NCBI RefSeq assembly: GCF_030766935.1
Contig: NZ_JASERL010000001.1
Location: 992,001 to 1,056,000 of the forward strand
Length of the DNA: 64,000 nt
Source of the DNA: Streptomyces sp. KL109B
GTDB lineage: Bacteria; Actinomycetota; Actinomycetes; Streptomycetales; Streptomycetaceae
Direction: 5' to 3'
A program made the translations under genes and the position numbers. Below, one piece after another: positions 14,916 through 22,670 of this stretch (its first letter is position 1; every line of letters starts with the position of its first letter). The notes beneath the pieces were generated by a model. It saw only the letters and a list, made by a program, of their open reading frames with translations. It made no database searches and was not told the origin of the DNA.

Positions 14916-17192
14916 GTGCGCATCGGACTGCTTACCGAGGGTGGTTATCCGTATGTGAACGGTGAGGCCAGACTCTGGTGCGACCGGCTTGTGCGCGGGC
15001 TCGAGCAGCACGAGTTCGACATCTACGCGCTCGCCACCAGCCAGGAGCAGGAGGACGCGGGGTGGCTCGAACTGCCCCCGCAGATCCTGCGCGTGCGCAC
15101 CGCGCCGATGTGGGCGGCGGCGGTCGGGAGCGAGAGCGGCGCGCGCGAGGGCGCACTCGGGCGGCGCGCCCGGCGCCGGTTCGCCGCGCTGTACCGGGAG
15201 TTGGTCGAGGCCGTGGTGTCTCCCGACACCGCATCCGCTCCGGGATTCGCTCCGGGAGAGGCGGACCGTTTCGCCAGCGCCTTGTACGGGCTTGCCGAAC
15301 TCGCCCGCGACGAGGGCGGCCTGGGCACCTCCCTGCAGTCGGAGGCCGCCGTACGCATTCTGGAGCGCGCCTGTCGTGCGCCGGGCGCCCTCCGTGCGGT
15401 GCGCGCGGCCCGCGTGCCCGATCTGCTCTCCTTCGCGGCGCACGTGGAGCGTGAGCTGCGCCCGCTCTCGCTGGACTGGTACGAGGGTGTGGAGGACGGG
15501 TACGAGCGCGGGGGCGCTGTGGCGGCCTCGGTGTCGGGAGCCGCGTCGGGCTCCGGGGCGGGCTCTGTGTCGGGCTCCGGGGCAGGCTCGGTGTCGGGTT
15601 CTGCGGCTGTTACTTGGTCTGGTTCCGCGTTTGGTTCTGTGGCGGGTGCGTCGTCGTCGGCGTCGTCCGGCTCGGCGGCGGGTGCCTCTTCGGGCCCCGC
15701 CGGGAGGCTGCCAGGAGGGGGCGGGCTCGCGTCCGTCGACCTCTGCCACGCGACCTCCGGGGGCGCTGCGGCGCTGCCCGGTCTGATCGCCAAGCACTTC
15801 TACGGTGTGCCCCTGCTCGTCACCGAGTACGGAGTGCAGCTCCGGGCGCGGTACATCGCCGCGGGCGACGCCGAGTTGAGTGCGCCGGTGCGCGCGCTCC
15901 TCGCCGCCTTCCACGGCAGGCTCGCCGCCGAGGTCTACCGGCAGGCCGCCGTGATCACCCCCGGCAACGCGCACGCGCGCCGCTGGCAGGAGAAGTGCGG
16001 CGCCGACCGCGCCAAGCTGCGCACCGTTCACCCCGGCATGGAGGCGGGCCACTTCGACGAGGTGGGGGAGCGGGAAGGGCCGGGCGACCCCGACACGCTC
16101 GTCTGGATCGGACGCGTCGACCCCTCCAAGGACCTGATCTCCCTGTTGCACGCGTTCTCCGAGATCCGCAAGGAGGAGCCGAAGGCCCGGCTGCGGATCG
16201 TGCGGGTGCCGGAGGCGGGGCCGGGCCCGGTGGCCGGGGCGGGTGCGGCCGCAGGCGCGGGGCTCGTGGACGGCGGAGGGTGGCCTGCCGACGGGTTCCT
16301 CTCCGCGCGGGCGCCCGGTGGCGGGGCCGCGGATGGCTCGGATCCCACGGCGGACCGCGAGGCCGCGCTGTACCTCGGGCACTGCAGGGCCCTCGCCGCG
16401 CAGCTCTTCCCGGACGAGGCCGAGGGCATCCACGCCGTGGGCGAGAACCCCGTCTCCTTCGAGGAGTTGGGCTCCCCGGAGGCCCCCGACCTCGCCGATG
16501 TCTATGGCTCCTGCGGTGTCGTCGTCCTGTCCAGCGTCGTGGAAGGCTTCCCGATCAGCCTGGTCGAGGCCATGTTCTGCGGGCGCGCGACGGTGTCCAC
16601 GGACGCGGGCGCCGTCGTCGAGGTGATCGGCGGTACGGGGCTCGTGGTGCCGCCGCGCAACCCGCGCGCGCTCGCCGAGGCCTGCGTGGCGCTCCTGCGC
16701 GACCCCGCACGGCGCGAACGGCTCGGCGCGGCGGCTCGCGCGCGTGCCCTCGAGCTGTTCACCGTCGAACAGAACATCACGGCATTTCACGGCATTTACC
16801 TCGAGATCGTCTCGCGCTGCCCGGTACGCAGGGAGGTCGTGGACGACGCGGGCGATCCGCTGCCGTTCGCCTACCCGCCCGAGGCCCATGTACCGGGCCG
16901 CTGGACCACATCGACCACGGGCGACCGGGGCGGCGCGTGGCTGGCCGGGCGCGCCGGTGGGGCGGCCGGGACGAGCTGGGGGTCCGGCTCCGGTGGTGGC
17001 GCGCGGGTCGATCCGGGTCCCGCGACCGCGCGGCGCTCGGGGACCGGGGCCGGGTCGAGGGCCACGCGCGGCGCGGGTCGCGGCTCGGGCTCGGGCGTCG
17101 ATTCCGGGGCCGATGCGGGCGGTGACGACGGTGGCGGTGCGCGGGGGCAGTTGGCCGGCATGACACAGGGCTGCGGGGAGGCGGACGGATGA
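14916..17192 (+). CDS. PelF-like glycosyltransferase (DUF3492 + GT4)
   Basis: A 758-aa cytoplasmic GT-B glycosyltransferase. Residues 2-25 (RIGLLTEGGYPYVNGEARLW) are the DUF3492 N-terminal signature shared with PelF, the Pel polysaccharide synthase. Residues 205-270 are a Ser/Gly/Ala insert. The GT4 donor-binding half spans about 395-630, with GRVDPSKD and the E-x7-E motif in EGFPISLVEAM. Residues 667-758 are low complexity. GTG 14916 was selected because it abuts the conserved start and has GGGGG 7 nt upstream. The stop overlaps the next ATG (ATGA), so the genes are translationally coupled. A role in making an extracellular polysaccharide is inferred. Confidence 0.85.
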   Translation: MRIGLLTEGGYPYVNGEARLWCDRLVRGLEQHEFDIYALATSQEQEDAGWLELPPQILRVRTAPMWAAAVGSESGAREGALGRRARRRFAALYRELVEAVVSPDTASAPGFAPGEADRFASALYGLAELARDEGGLGTSLQSEAAVRILERACRAPGALRAVRAARVPDLLSFAAHVERELRPLSLDWYEGVEDGYERGGAVAASVSGAASGSGAGSVSGSGAGSVSGSAAVTWSGSAFGSVAGASSSASSGSAAGASSGPAGRLPGGGGLASVDLCHATSGGAAALPGLIAKHFYGVPLLVTEYGVQLRARYIAAGDAELSAPVRALLAAFHGRLAAEVYRQAAVITPGNAHARRWQEKCGADRAKLRTVHPGMEAGHFDEVGEREGPGDPDTLVWIGRVDPSKDLISLLHAFSEIRKEEPKARLRIVRVPEAGPGPVAGAGAAAGAGLVDGGGWPADGFLSARAPGGGAADGSDPTADREAALYLGHCRALAAQLFPDEAEGIHAVGENPVSFEELGSPEAPDLADVYGSCGVVVLSSVVEGFPISLVEAMFCGRATVSTDAGAVVEVIGGTGLVVPPRNPRALAEACVALLRDPARRERLGAAARARALELFTVEQNITAFHGIYLEIVSRCPVRREVVDDAGDPLPFAYPPEAHVPGRWTTSTTGDRGGAWLAGRAGGAAGTSWGSGSGGGARVDPGPATARRSGTGAGSRATRGAGRGSGSGVDSGADAGGDDGGGARGQLAGMTQGCGEADG

Positions 17193-19294
17193 CCGGGCGA
17201 ATCGGTGAACCCACGAGCGCGCGCGCCGCGTTCGGCGACTTCGACGACAGCGGTACCGGGGGCGACGCCGATGCGCCCCGTGTACCGGTGAGCGCCGGAG
17301 CGTGGGGTGCCGGATCGGCGGAGGCGCTGGGGATGCGGGGGGCGCCGGGGGCGCCAGGTGTACCGGGGGTGCCGGGGGCGTTTGACGGTGCGGCGGTCGA
17401 GCCGGGTGGTCACTCTGCCGAGGGGCCGAATGGTTCGTCGGGGGCTTCGGTCCCCGCTGGGCAGGGTGTTCTCGGCGATCTCGGCGATCTCGGCGATCTC
17501 GGCGATCTCGGCGATCTCGGCGACCTCGATGGGGAGTTGCTGCGCGATCCTGCGGCGTGGCGGTCGGCCGTCCTTGAGGGCGATGCGGGTGCGGGCACCG
17601 GGTCCTGTGCGGGTGTGGGTGCGGATGCCTTTGAGGGGGCCCGGGTCGGTGCGGTCGTGGGCTCCGGTGCCGGTGCCGGTGCCGGAGCCGGTGCCGGTGA
17701 GGGGGCGGGCGAGCGCGGTCTCGCCGGCGGCGACGGTTTCCGTGACGCGGGAGCCCGCGACGACGTCCCCCACGGCAGCGACTCCCGCACGCAGACGGCC
17801 CCTCGCGCCGATGCCGCCGGGACGGCCGACCCTCTCGGTACCGGCGCGCACGATGCTGATGAGCGCGGCGCCGAATCGTGCGGAGCCGATGCGCGCGGTG
17901 CCGATCCGCGCGGTGCCGGTGTGCGCGGTGCCGACCCGCGCGGTGCCGACCTGCGCGGCGCGGACTCTCGCGGCGACGATTCCCGCGGTGCCGACTTGCG
18001 CGGCGGAGACTCTCGCGGCGACGACTCCCGAGGCGCCGACCCGCGCGGCGCGGACTCCCGCGACGGCGATTCCCGCGGTGCCGACCCGCGCGGTGCCGAC
18101 CCGCGCGGCGCAGATTCCCGCGACGGCGATTCCCGCGGCGGCGGCGCGCGTGACAGCGGTGGCCGTGACGGCGACGCTCGCGGTGACAACTTCCGCCCCG
18201 TCCACCGCCGTTCCGGTGCCGACCCGGTCAAAGGGCTGATGCACCGGCACCGCGAGCTGTGCGAGCGGGCCGTCGACCCGTTGGAGATCGCCGCCGGGCT
18301 CGAGGCCCACGGCGTCACCGACCGGACCGCCGCCCGCTTCCGCCACAAGGACGTGTTCTCGCTCGCCGAGGAGATGTACGCGCGCGTACCGAGGGACGGC
18401 GACCCCGACGAGCCCGTCGTCGCCGGAGTCACCCGGCCCGCCACCGGCGTGCGCGGCCTGTGGGCCGGGCTCGCGCTGCTGCCGGGCGCCGCCTGCGCGC
18501 TCACCGTCTTCGGCCTGCACACCACGACGGGCACCGCCGCACGCCTGGCGGTGGGCCTCGTCGGCGCGCTCGCCACCCTCGTCGCCCTGCGCGCGACGCT
18601 GCGCCACGGACCGCTGCGCGTGGCCGAAGGACCGCCCGCCCCCTCGGCCCGCCTGTGGGCCTGCTGGCTGCTCGCGTACGCACTCCTCGGCGACGGCCTC
18701 CTCGACGCCGCGCTCGCCGGCGGACCCGACAAGACCTGGGCCCCCGCGACCGCGCCCCTGGTCGCTCTCACCGTGGCCGTGGCCCCGGCCACCTGGTGCG
18801 CCCAGCTCTTCTCGGGTGGAGCCAGGCGCCGCCTCGCCGCAAGTCGCGGGCTCGCCGAATTCGCCGACTCCGTACGTCCGTTGCTCCTCGGCTCCGTGGC
18901 CCTGTTCGCCCTCGCCCTCGTCGCGCTCCTCGTGCTCTCCGGGGCCGTGCTCCACGAGAAGGTGGACTACGCCGGAGCGGGCGCCCTGGGCGTGCTGCTC
19001 CTGCTCGCCCGCCTCCTCGCCGCGCATCGCCGCACCCACGCCCCCGCGCTCGCACTCGGCGCCGCCGTCGCCGTCGAGGTCCTCGCCGTCGCCACGGTCT
19101 TCGCCGGACGCCTCCCGGGCTGCGACGTCGTGAGCCTCCCCGTCGAGACCGCCGTCGACGCCGCGGGCACCGGCGTCGTACCCACAGCGGCCTGCGCCGT
19201 CGCCGCCCTCGTCCTCCTCGTGCACGCCACCCGCACCCTGACCAGGGCCTCCGCCCATGCGACCCCCGACGTCCCGATCGGCGGTGCGCCATAA
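17189..19294 (+). CDS. repeat-rich polytopic membrane protein
   Basis: A 701-aa protein translationally coupled to the glycosyltransferase gene by ATGA. The first 340 residues are low complexity: six GDL tripeptides at about 95-112 and a run of five-residue units of the form (A/D/G)D(P/S/L)RG at about 230-320. A conserved-looking cytoplasmic segment (GLMHRHRELCERAVDPLEIA) follows, then about eight to ten membrane helices from residue 420. No family is recognised. By context it could be the membrane partner that exports the polymer, as PelG does for PelF, but it is shorter in helices than PelG and I see no sequence evidence for that. Confidence 0.75.
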   Translation: MTGRIGEPTSARAAFGDFDDSGTGGDADAPRVPVSAGAWGAGSAEALGMRGAPGAPGVPGVPGAFDGAAVEPGGHSAEGPNGSSGASVPAGQGVLGDLGDLGDLGDLGDLGDLDGELLRDPAAWRSAVLEGDAGAGTGSCAGVGADAFEGARVGAVVGSGAGAGAGAGAGEGAGERGLAGGDGFRDAGARDDVPHGSDSRTQTAPRADAAGTADPLGTGAHDADERGAESCGADARGADPRGAGVRGADPRGADLRGADSRGDDSRGADLRGGDSRGDDSRGADPRGADSRDGDSRGADPRGADPRGADSRDGDSRGGGARDSGGRDGDARGDNFRPVHRRSGADPVKGLMHRHRELCERAVDPLEIAAGLEAHGVTDRTAARFRHKDVFSLAEEMYARVPRDGDPDEPVVAGVTRPATGVRGLWAGLALLPGAACALTVFGLHTTTGTAARLAVGLVGALATLVALRATLRHGPLRVAEGPPAPSARLWACWLLAYALLGDGLLDAALAGGPDKTWAPATAPLVALTVAVAPATWCAQLFSGGARRRLAASRGLAEFADSVRPLLLGSVALFALALVALLVLSGAVLHEKVDYAGAGALGVLLLLARLLAAHRRTHAPALALGAAVAVEVLAVATVFAGRLPGCDVVSLPVETAVDAAGTGVVPTAACAVAALVLLVHATRTLTRASAHATPDVPIGGAP
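17471..17524 (+). repeat. 9-bp coding tandem repeat, six units
   Basis: Six consecutive CTCGGCGAT units (the last ends in C) encode GDL repeats in the membrane protein gene. Perfect identity suggests slippage-prone length variation. Confidence 0.8.
17880..18145 (+). repeat. 15-bp coding repeat (pentapeptide-like)
   Basis: About eighteen degenerate 15-bp units encode five-residue blocks such as ADPRG, ADLRG, ADSRG and DDSRG. The spacing resembles pentapeptide-repeat proteins (A[D/N]LxG), but proline and aspartate at the centre position are unusual for that fold. Confidence 0.7.
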
Positions 19295-19446
19295 CCGCCA
19301 CCCGCCACTTCGCCGACGCCACCGCCGAGCGTGCCGTGCCACCGCGTCCAGCGCTCGCCGCATGACCAGGACCACCCCCCTCCCGCGGGGCCGACACCGC
19401 GGGCCCACCCGAAGACCCAGGGCAACCCCCTTAAGGAGAACGCCAG

Positions 19447-19620
19447 ATGACCACCCCTCCTCCCGGAGGCGCCGGATACGCCGGATACTCCGGACCTCAC
19501 GGGCAGCGCGGAATCCACGATCGGTGCGCCCCGCGCGCAGCACGCGGAGAGCGCGGCGCCTTCGGAGCGCTCCGAGCCACCGGAGCCACCGGAGCGCGAA
19601 ATCCGGGAGGCGTCCGATGA
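19447..19620 (+). CDS. small coupled ORF, possibly frameshifted
   Basis: A 57-codon ORF starting MTTPPPGGAGYAGYSG, with a strong AAGGAG 8 nt before the ATG. Its TGA overlaps the ATG of the epimerase gene. The first 16 codons have typical G/C third positions. From about 19493 the typical pattern switches to the +1 frame, where the peptide is acidic (AESTIGAP, PPEREIREASDE). This suggests that a longer or different protein was encoded before a frameshift, or that the ORF serves mainly to deliver ribosomes to the epimerase. No function is known. Confidence 0.45.
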   Translation: MTTPPPGGAGYAGYSGPHGQRGIHDRCAPRAARGERGAFGALRATGATGARNPGGVR

Positions 19621-20585
19621 GGGTTCTGCTGATCGGAGCCAACGGGTACCTGGGCCGCTTCGTCGCCGACCGCCTCCTGGCCGACCCCGCCGTGCAACTG
19701 ACCACGCTCGGCCGGGGCGACGACGCCGACGTCCGCTTCGACCTCGCCACCGGCAGCCCCGGCGCCCTCACCCGCTTCCTGGACGCCGTGCACCCCGGAG
19801 TGGTCATCAACTGCGCCGGCGCCACCCGCGGCGGCGCCCGCGAACTCACCCGGCACAACACCGTCGCCGTCGCCACCGTCTGCGAAGCCCTGCGCCGCAG
19901 CGGATGCGGCGCCCGCCTCGTGCAGATCGGCTGCGGCGCCGAGTACGGGCCCTCGCAGCCCGGCTCCTCCACCGCCGAGGACGCGGTGCCCAGGCCCGGC
20001 GGCCCGTACGGCGTCAGCAAGCTCGCCGCCACCGAACTCGTCCTAGGCTCCGGCCTCGACGCCGTCGTCCTGCGCGTCTTCTCGCCCGCGGGACCCGGCA
20101 CCCCCGCCGGATCCCCGCTCGGCCGGCTCGCCGAGGCGATGCGCCGCGCGATGCAGGCCGGAGACGGCGAACTGAAGCTGGGCGGTCTCGGCGCGCAGCG
20201 CGACTTCATCGACGTACGAGACGTGGCGCGCGCCGTGCACGCCGCCTCGCTCTCCGCCGCACAGGGCGTGATCAACATCGGCTCGGGCCGTGCCGTGCGG
20301 CTGCGCGACGCCGCCGCCGTGCTCGCCCGCGTCGCCGGCTTCGGCGGCGCGCTCCACGAACTCGACGGCCCCGCCGTCGGGTTGCGGCCATCCGTCGCCC
20401 ACCCCCGCTCCGAATCAGACCACGGGATGCACCCCACCCCGACCGCGTATCCGTACCCCGACGGCTGTGGCAGCTGGCAGCAGGCCGACGTGCGCACGGC
20501 ACGCGACCGGCTCGGGTGGCGTCCCCGCATCAACCTCGAAGAGTCCCTCGCCGACATCTGGATGGAGGCGGCATGCCGTATCTGA
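19617..20585 (+). CDS. NAD-dependent epimerase/dehydratase
   Basis: A 322-aa extended SDR enzyme. The nucleotide-binding glycine motif is GANGYLG at residues 7-13, and the catalytic Tyr-Lys pair lies in YGVSKLA near 130. C-terminal features include RDFIDVRDVARAV and W-R-P-R near the end, as in GalE-type sugar-nucleotide epimerases. Its likely substrate is a UDP- or dTDP-hexose. The ATG overlaps the stop of the small upstream ORF, and the next gene starts 13 bp before this one ends. In a polysaccharide locus such an enzyme would supply an activated sugar, for example UDP-GalNAc for a Pel- or galactosaminogalactan-like polymer (inference). Confidence 0.85.
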   Translation: MRVLLIGANGYLGRFVADRLLADPAVQLTTLGRGDDADVRFDLATGSPGALTRFLDAVHPGVVINCAGATRGGARELTRHNTVAVATVCEALRRSGCGARLVQIGCGAEYGPSQPGSSTAEDAVPRPGGPYGVSKLAATELVLGSGLDAVVLRVFSPAGPGTPAGSPLGRLAEAMRRAMQAGDGELKLGGLGAQRDFIDVRDVARAVHAASLSAAQGVINIGSGRAVRLRDAAAVLARVAGFGGALHELDGPAVGLRPSVAHPRSESDHGMHPTPTAYPYPDGCGSWQQADVRTARDRLGWRPRINLEESLADIWMEAACRI

Positions 20586-21322
20586 CCCCGACCGCGACCG
20601 GCCTGTCGAGCACCGACGTACGCCTCGGCTTCGGCATCCCCGGATTTGCGCACCCCCTCGTCGCACCCGCGGAATGGGCCGAACTCACCCGCCCCGCAAC
20701 ACCCTTGCACTGGGTTGTCCTGAATGTCGCCAATGGTCCCGGGTCCCGCCCCGACCAGCACTGCCTGGAGGCGGCGGGGCGGCTTCGGCAGGCCGGGGTG
20801 CGTGTCCTTGGTCACCTGGACCTGGCCTACGGCGCCCGCGGCTTCGGTGAGCTCGTCTCCGACGCGCACCGCTTCCTCGACTGGTACCAGGTCGACGGCT
20901 TCTCCTTCGACCGCTGCCCCACCGAGCGGGCCGCGCTCCCCGAGGTCCGGCGTGCCGTCACGACCCTGCGTGCCCTCGTCGACGACGCGCACATCGTGTT
21001 CAACCACGGCACCCACCCGTACCCCGGATACGCCGAGAACGCCGACCAGTTGGTGACCTTCTCCGGCCCCTGGAGCGACTACCGCTGGTCCCAGGTCGCC
21101 GAGTGGACGGCCGACTATCCGCCCGAGCGGTTCTGCCACTTCGTCCACGGAATGCCCCTCGGCCATCTCGAGGAGGCGCTGCGCATCGCGCGCTGGCAGG
21201 GCGCGGGCACGATCTACTTCACCGATCACACCGACCGGGGCGGCTCGGTCGACCCCTGGGAGGCGATGCCCGGCTACTGGGACGAGATCGTCTCGCGCAT
21301 CGGACCTGGTGTCTCGGAATGA
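20573..21322 (+). CDS. spherulation-specific family 4 protein (GH135/Sph3-like)
   Basis: A 249-aa protein of the spherulin-4 family, a TIM-barrel group that includes the fungal Sph3 glycosidase acting on galactosaminogalactan. Characteristic pieces are LGFGIPGFAHPL near 18-29, WVVLNVANGPGS near 44-55, GHLDLAYGARG and VDGFSFDRCP near 105. No signal peptide is apparent, so the protein seems cytoplasmic or is exported another way. The ATG follows GGAGG and overlaps the end of the epimerase gene. Pairing a PelF-type transferase, an epimerase and this glycosidase points to one polysaccharide pathway. Confidence 0.82.
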   Translation: MPYLTPTATGLSSTDVRLGFGIPGFAHPLVAPAEWAELTRPATPLHWVVLNVANGPGSRPDQHCLEAAGRLRQAGVRVLGHLDLAYGARGFGELVSDAHRFLDWYQVDGFSFDRCPTERAALPEVRRAVTTLRALVDDAHIVFNHGTHPYPGYAENADQLVTFSGPWSDYRWSQVAEWTADYPPERFCHFVHGMPLGHLEEALRIARWQGAGTIYFTDHTDRGGSVDPWEAMPGYWDEIVSRIGPGVSE

Positions 21323-21385
21323 AGGAGGGCGTGGCAGTGTTACAGACGGAACAACCGTACGTAGATACCGACCAACGGAGTCCCC

Positions 21386-22564
21386 GTGTCGCTGCCACCC
21401 CTGGTCGAGCCAGCTGCTGAGCTCACCGTAGACGAGGTCCGCAGGTACTCCCGCCACCTGATCATCCCGGATGTCGGGATGGACGGGCAGAAGCGGCTGA
21501 AGAACGCCAAGGTGCTCTGTGTGGGCGCCGGTGGCCTTGGCTCGCCGGCCCTGATGTACCTGGCCGCCGCCGGCGTGGGCACGCTCGGCATCGTGGAGTT
21601 CGACGAGGTCGACGAGTCGAACCTGCAGCGCCAGATCATTCACAGCCAGGCCGACATCGGCCGCTCGAAGGCGGAGTCCGCGAAGGACTCGGTCCTCGGC
21701 ATCAACCCGTACGTGAACGTGATCCTGCACGAGGAGCGGCTCGAGGCCGACAACGTGATGGACATGTTCAGCCAGTACGACCTGATCGTCGACGGCACGG
21801 ACAACTTCGCGACGCGCTACCTCGTCAACGACGCCTGCGTGCTGCTCAACAAGCCCTACGTGTGGGGTTCCATCTACCGCTTCGACGGCCAGGCCTCGGT
21901 CTTCTGGTCCGAGCACGGGCCGTGCTACCGCTGCCTGTACCCGGAGCCCCCGCCCCCCGGCATGGTCCCGTCCTGCGCCGAGGGCGGCGTCCTGGGCGTG
22001 CTGTGCGCGTCCATCGGCTCCATCCAGGTCACCGAGGCGATCAAGGTCCTGGCCGGCGTGGGTGACCCGCTGGTCGGACGACTGATGATCTACGACGCCC
22101 TTGAGATGCAGTACCGCCAGGTCAAGGTCCGCAAGGACCCCGACTGCGCGGTCTGCGGGCCGAACGCGACCGTCACCGAGCTCATCGACTACGAGGCCTT
22201 CTGCGGCGTCGTGTCCGACGAGGCGCAGGAGGCGGCCGCCGGTTCGACGATCACTCCCAAGCAGCTCAAGGAGTGGATCGACGGCGACGAGAAGATCGAG
22301 ATCATCGACGTCCGCGAGCCGAACGAGTACGAGATCGTCTCCATCCCGGGCGCCAAGCTGATCCCGAAGAACGAGTTCCTCATGGGCACGGCCCTCCAGG
22401 ACATGCCGCAGGACAAGAAGATCGTCTTGCATTGCAAGACGGGTGTCCGCAGTGCGGAAGTCCTCGCCGTGCTGAAGTCCGCGGGCTTCGCGGACGCCGT
22501 GCACGTCGGCGGCGGCGTCATCGGCTGGGTCAACCAGATCGAGCCGGACAAGCCGGTCTACTGA
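21386..22564 (+). CDS. moeZ: adenylyltransferase/sulfurtransferase MoeZ
   Basis: A 392-aa two-domain protein. The N-terminal ThiF/MoeB domain (about 1-280) adenylates the C-terminal glycine of sulfur-carrier proteins (MoaD, ThiS, CysO): nucleotide motif GAGGLGSPAL near 45 and R-Q-x-I in NLQRQIIHSQADIG. Zinc cysteines are seen in CYRCLYP and CAVCG. The C-terminal rhodanese domain (about 295-392) has its active-site cysteine Cys350 in LHCKTGVRS and delivers sulfur. The start is GTG 21386 after CGGAG. In Streptomyces MoeZ also serves several thio-natural-product pathways. A hairpin terminator follows. The neighbourhood matches moeB1/moeZ of M. tuberculosis. Confidence 0.92.
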   Translation: MSLPPLVEPAAELTVDEVRRYSRHLIIPDVGMDGQKRLKNAKVLCVGAGGLGSPALMYLAAAGVGTLGIVEFDEVDESNLQRQIIHSQADIGRSKAESAKDSVLGINPYVNVILHEERLEADNVMDMFSQYDLIVDGTDNFATRYLVNDACVLLNKPYVWGSIYRFDGQASVFWSEHGPCYRCLYPEPPPPGMVPSCAEGGVLGVLCASIGSIQVTEAIKVLAGVGDPLVGRLMIYDALEMQYRQVKVRKDPDCAVCGPNATVTELIDYEAFCGVVSDEAQEAAAGSTITPKQLKEWIDGDEKIEIIDVREPNEYEIVSIPGAKLIPKNEFLMGTALQDMPQDKKIVLHCKTGVRSAEVLAVLKSAGFADAVHVGGGVIGWVNQIEPDKPVY

Positions 22565-22603
22565 GCGGCCTTTCGAGCCTTGACTCAGCCGCTGTGAGCG
22601 GAT

Positions 22604-22640
22604 CGGACGGGCCTCGCGCACCACGCGCGGGGCCCGTCCG
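22604..22640. terminator. bidirectional hairpin terminator
   Basis: CGGACGGGCC (22604-22613) pairs with GGCCCGTCCG (22631-22640), with extra GC pairing inside. It lies between convergent moeZ and the Tap-like peptidase gene. Confidence 0.75.
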
Positions 22641-22670
22641 CCGTTTCCGAACCGGGGCGGACGCCTGCCG

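Noticed and set aside
19904..20572. Long plus-strand frame upstream of the glycosidase start
   Set aside because: The frame is open, but the epimerase gene occupies this stretch in another frame with clear motifs. The glycosidase begins at 20573 with its own ribosome site.
21319..21420. Short ORF between the glycosidase and moeZ genes
   Set aside because: It overlaps moeZ out of frame and its composition is not coding-like; GGAGGG there more likely reflects chance or a leader.
16871..22624. Minus-strand ORF of 1917 codons opposite the polysaccharide genes and moeZ
   Set aside because: Long antisense frames are expected in high-GC DNA. It has low-complexity Arg/Ala/Gly translation, no domain and no ribosome site, while the plus-strand genes have clear motifs and coupled starts.
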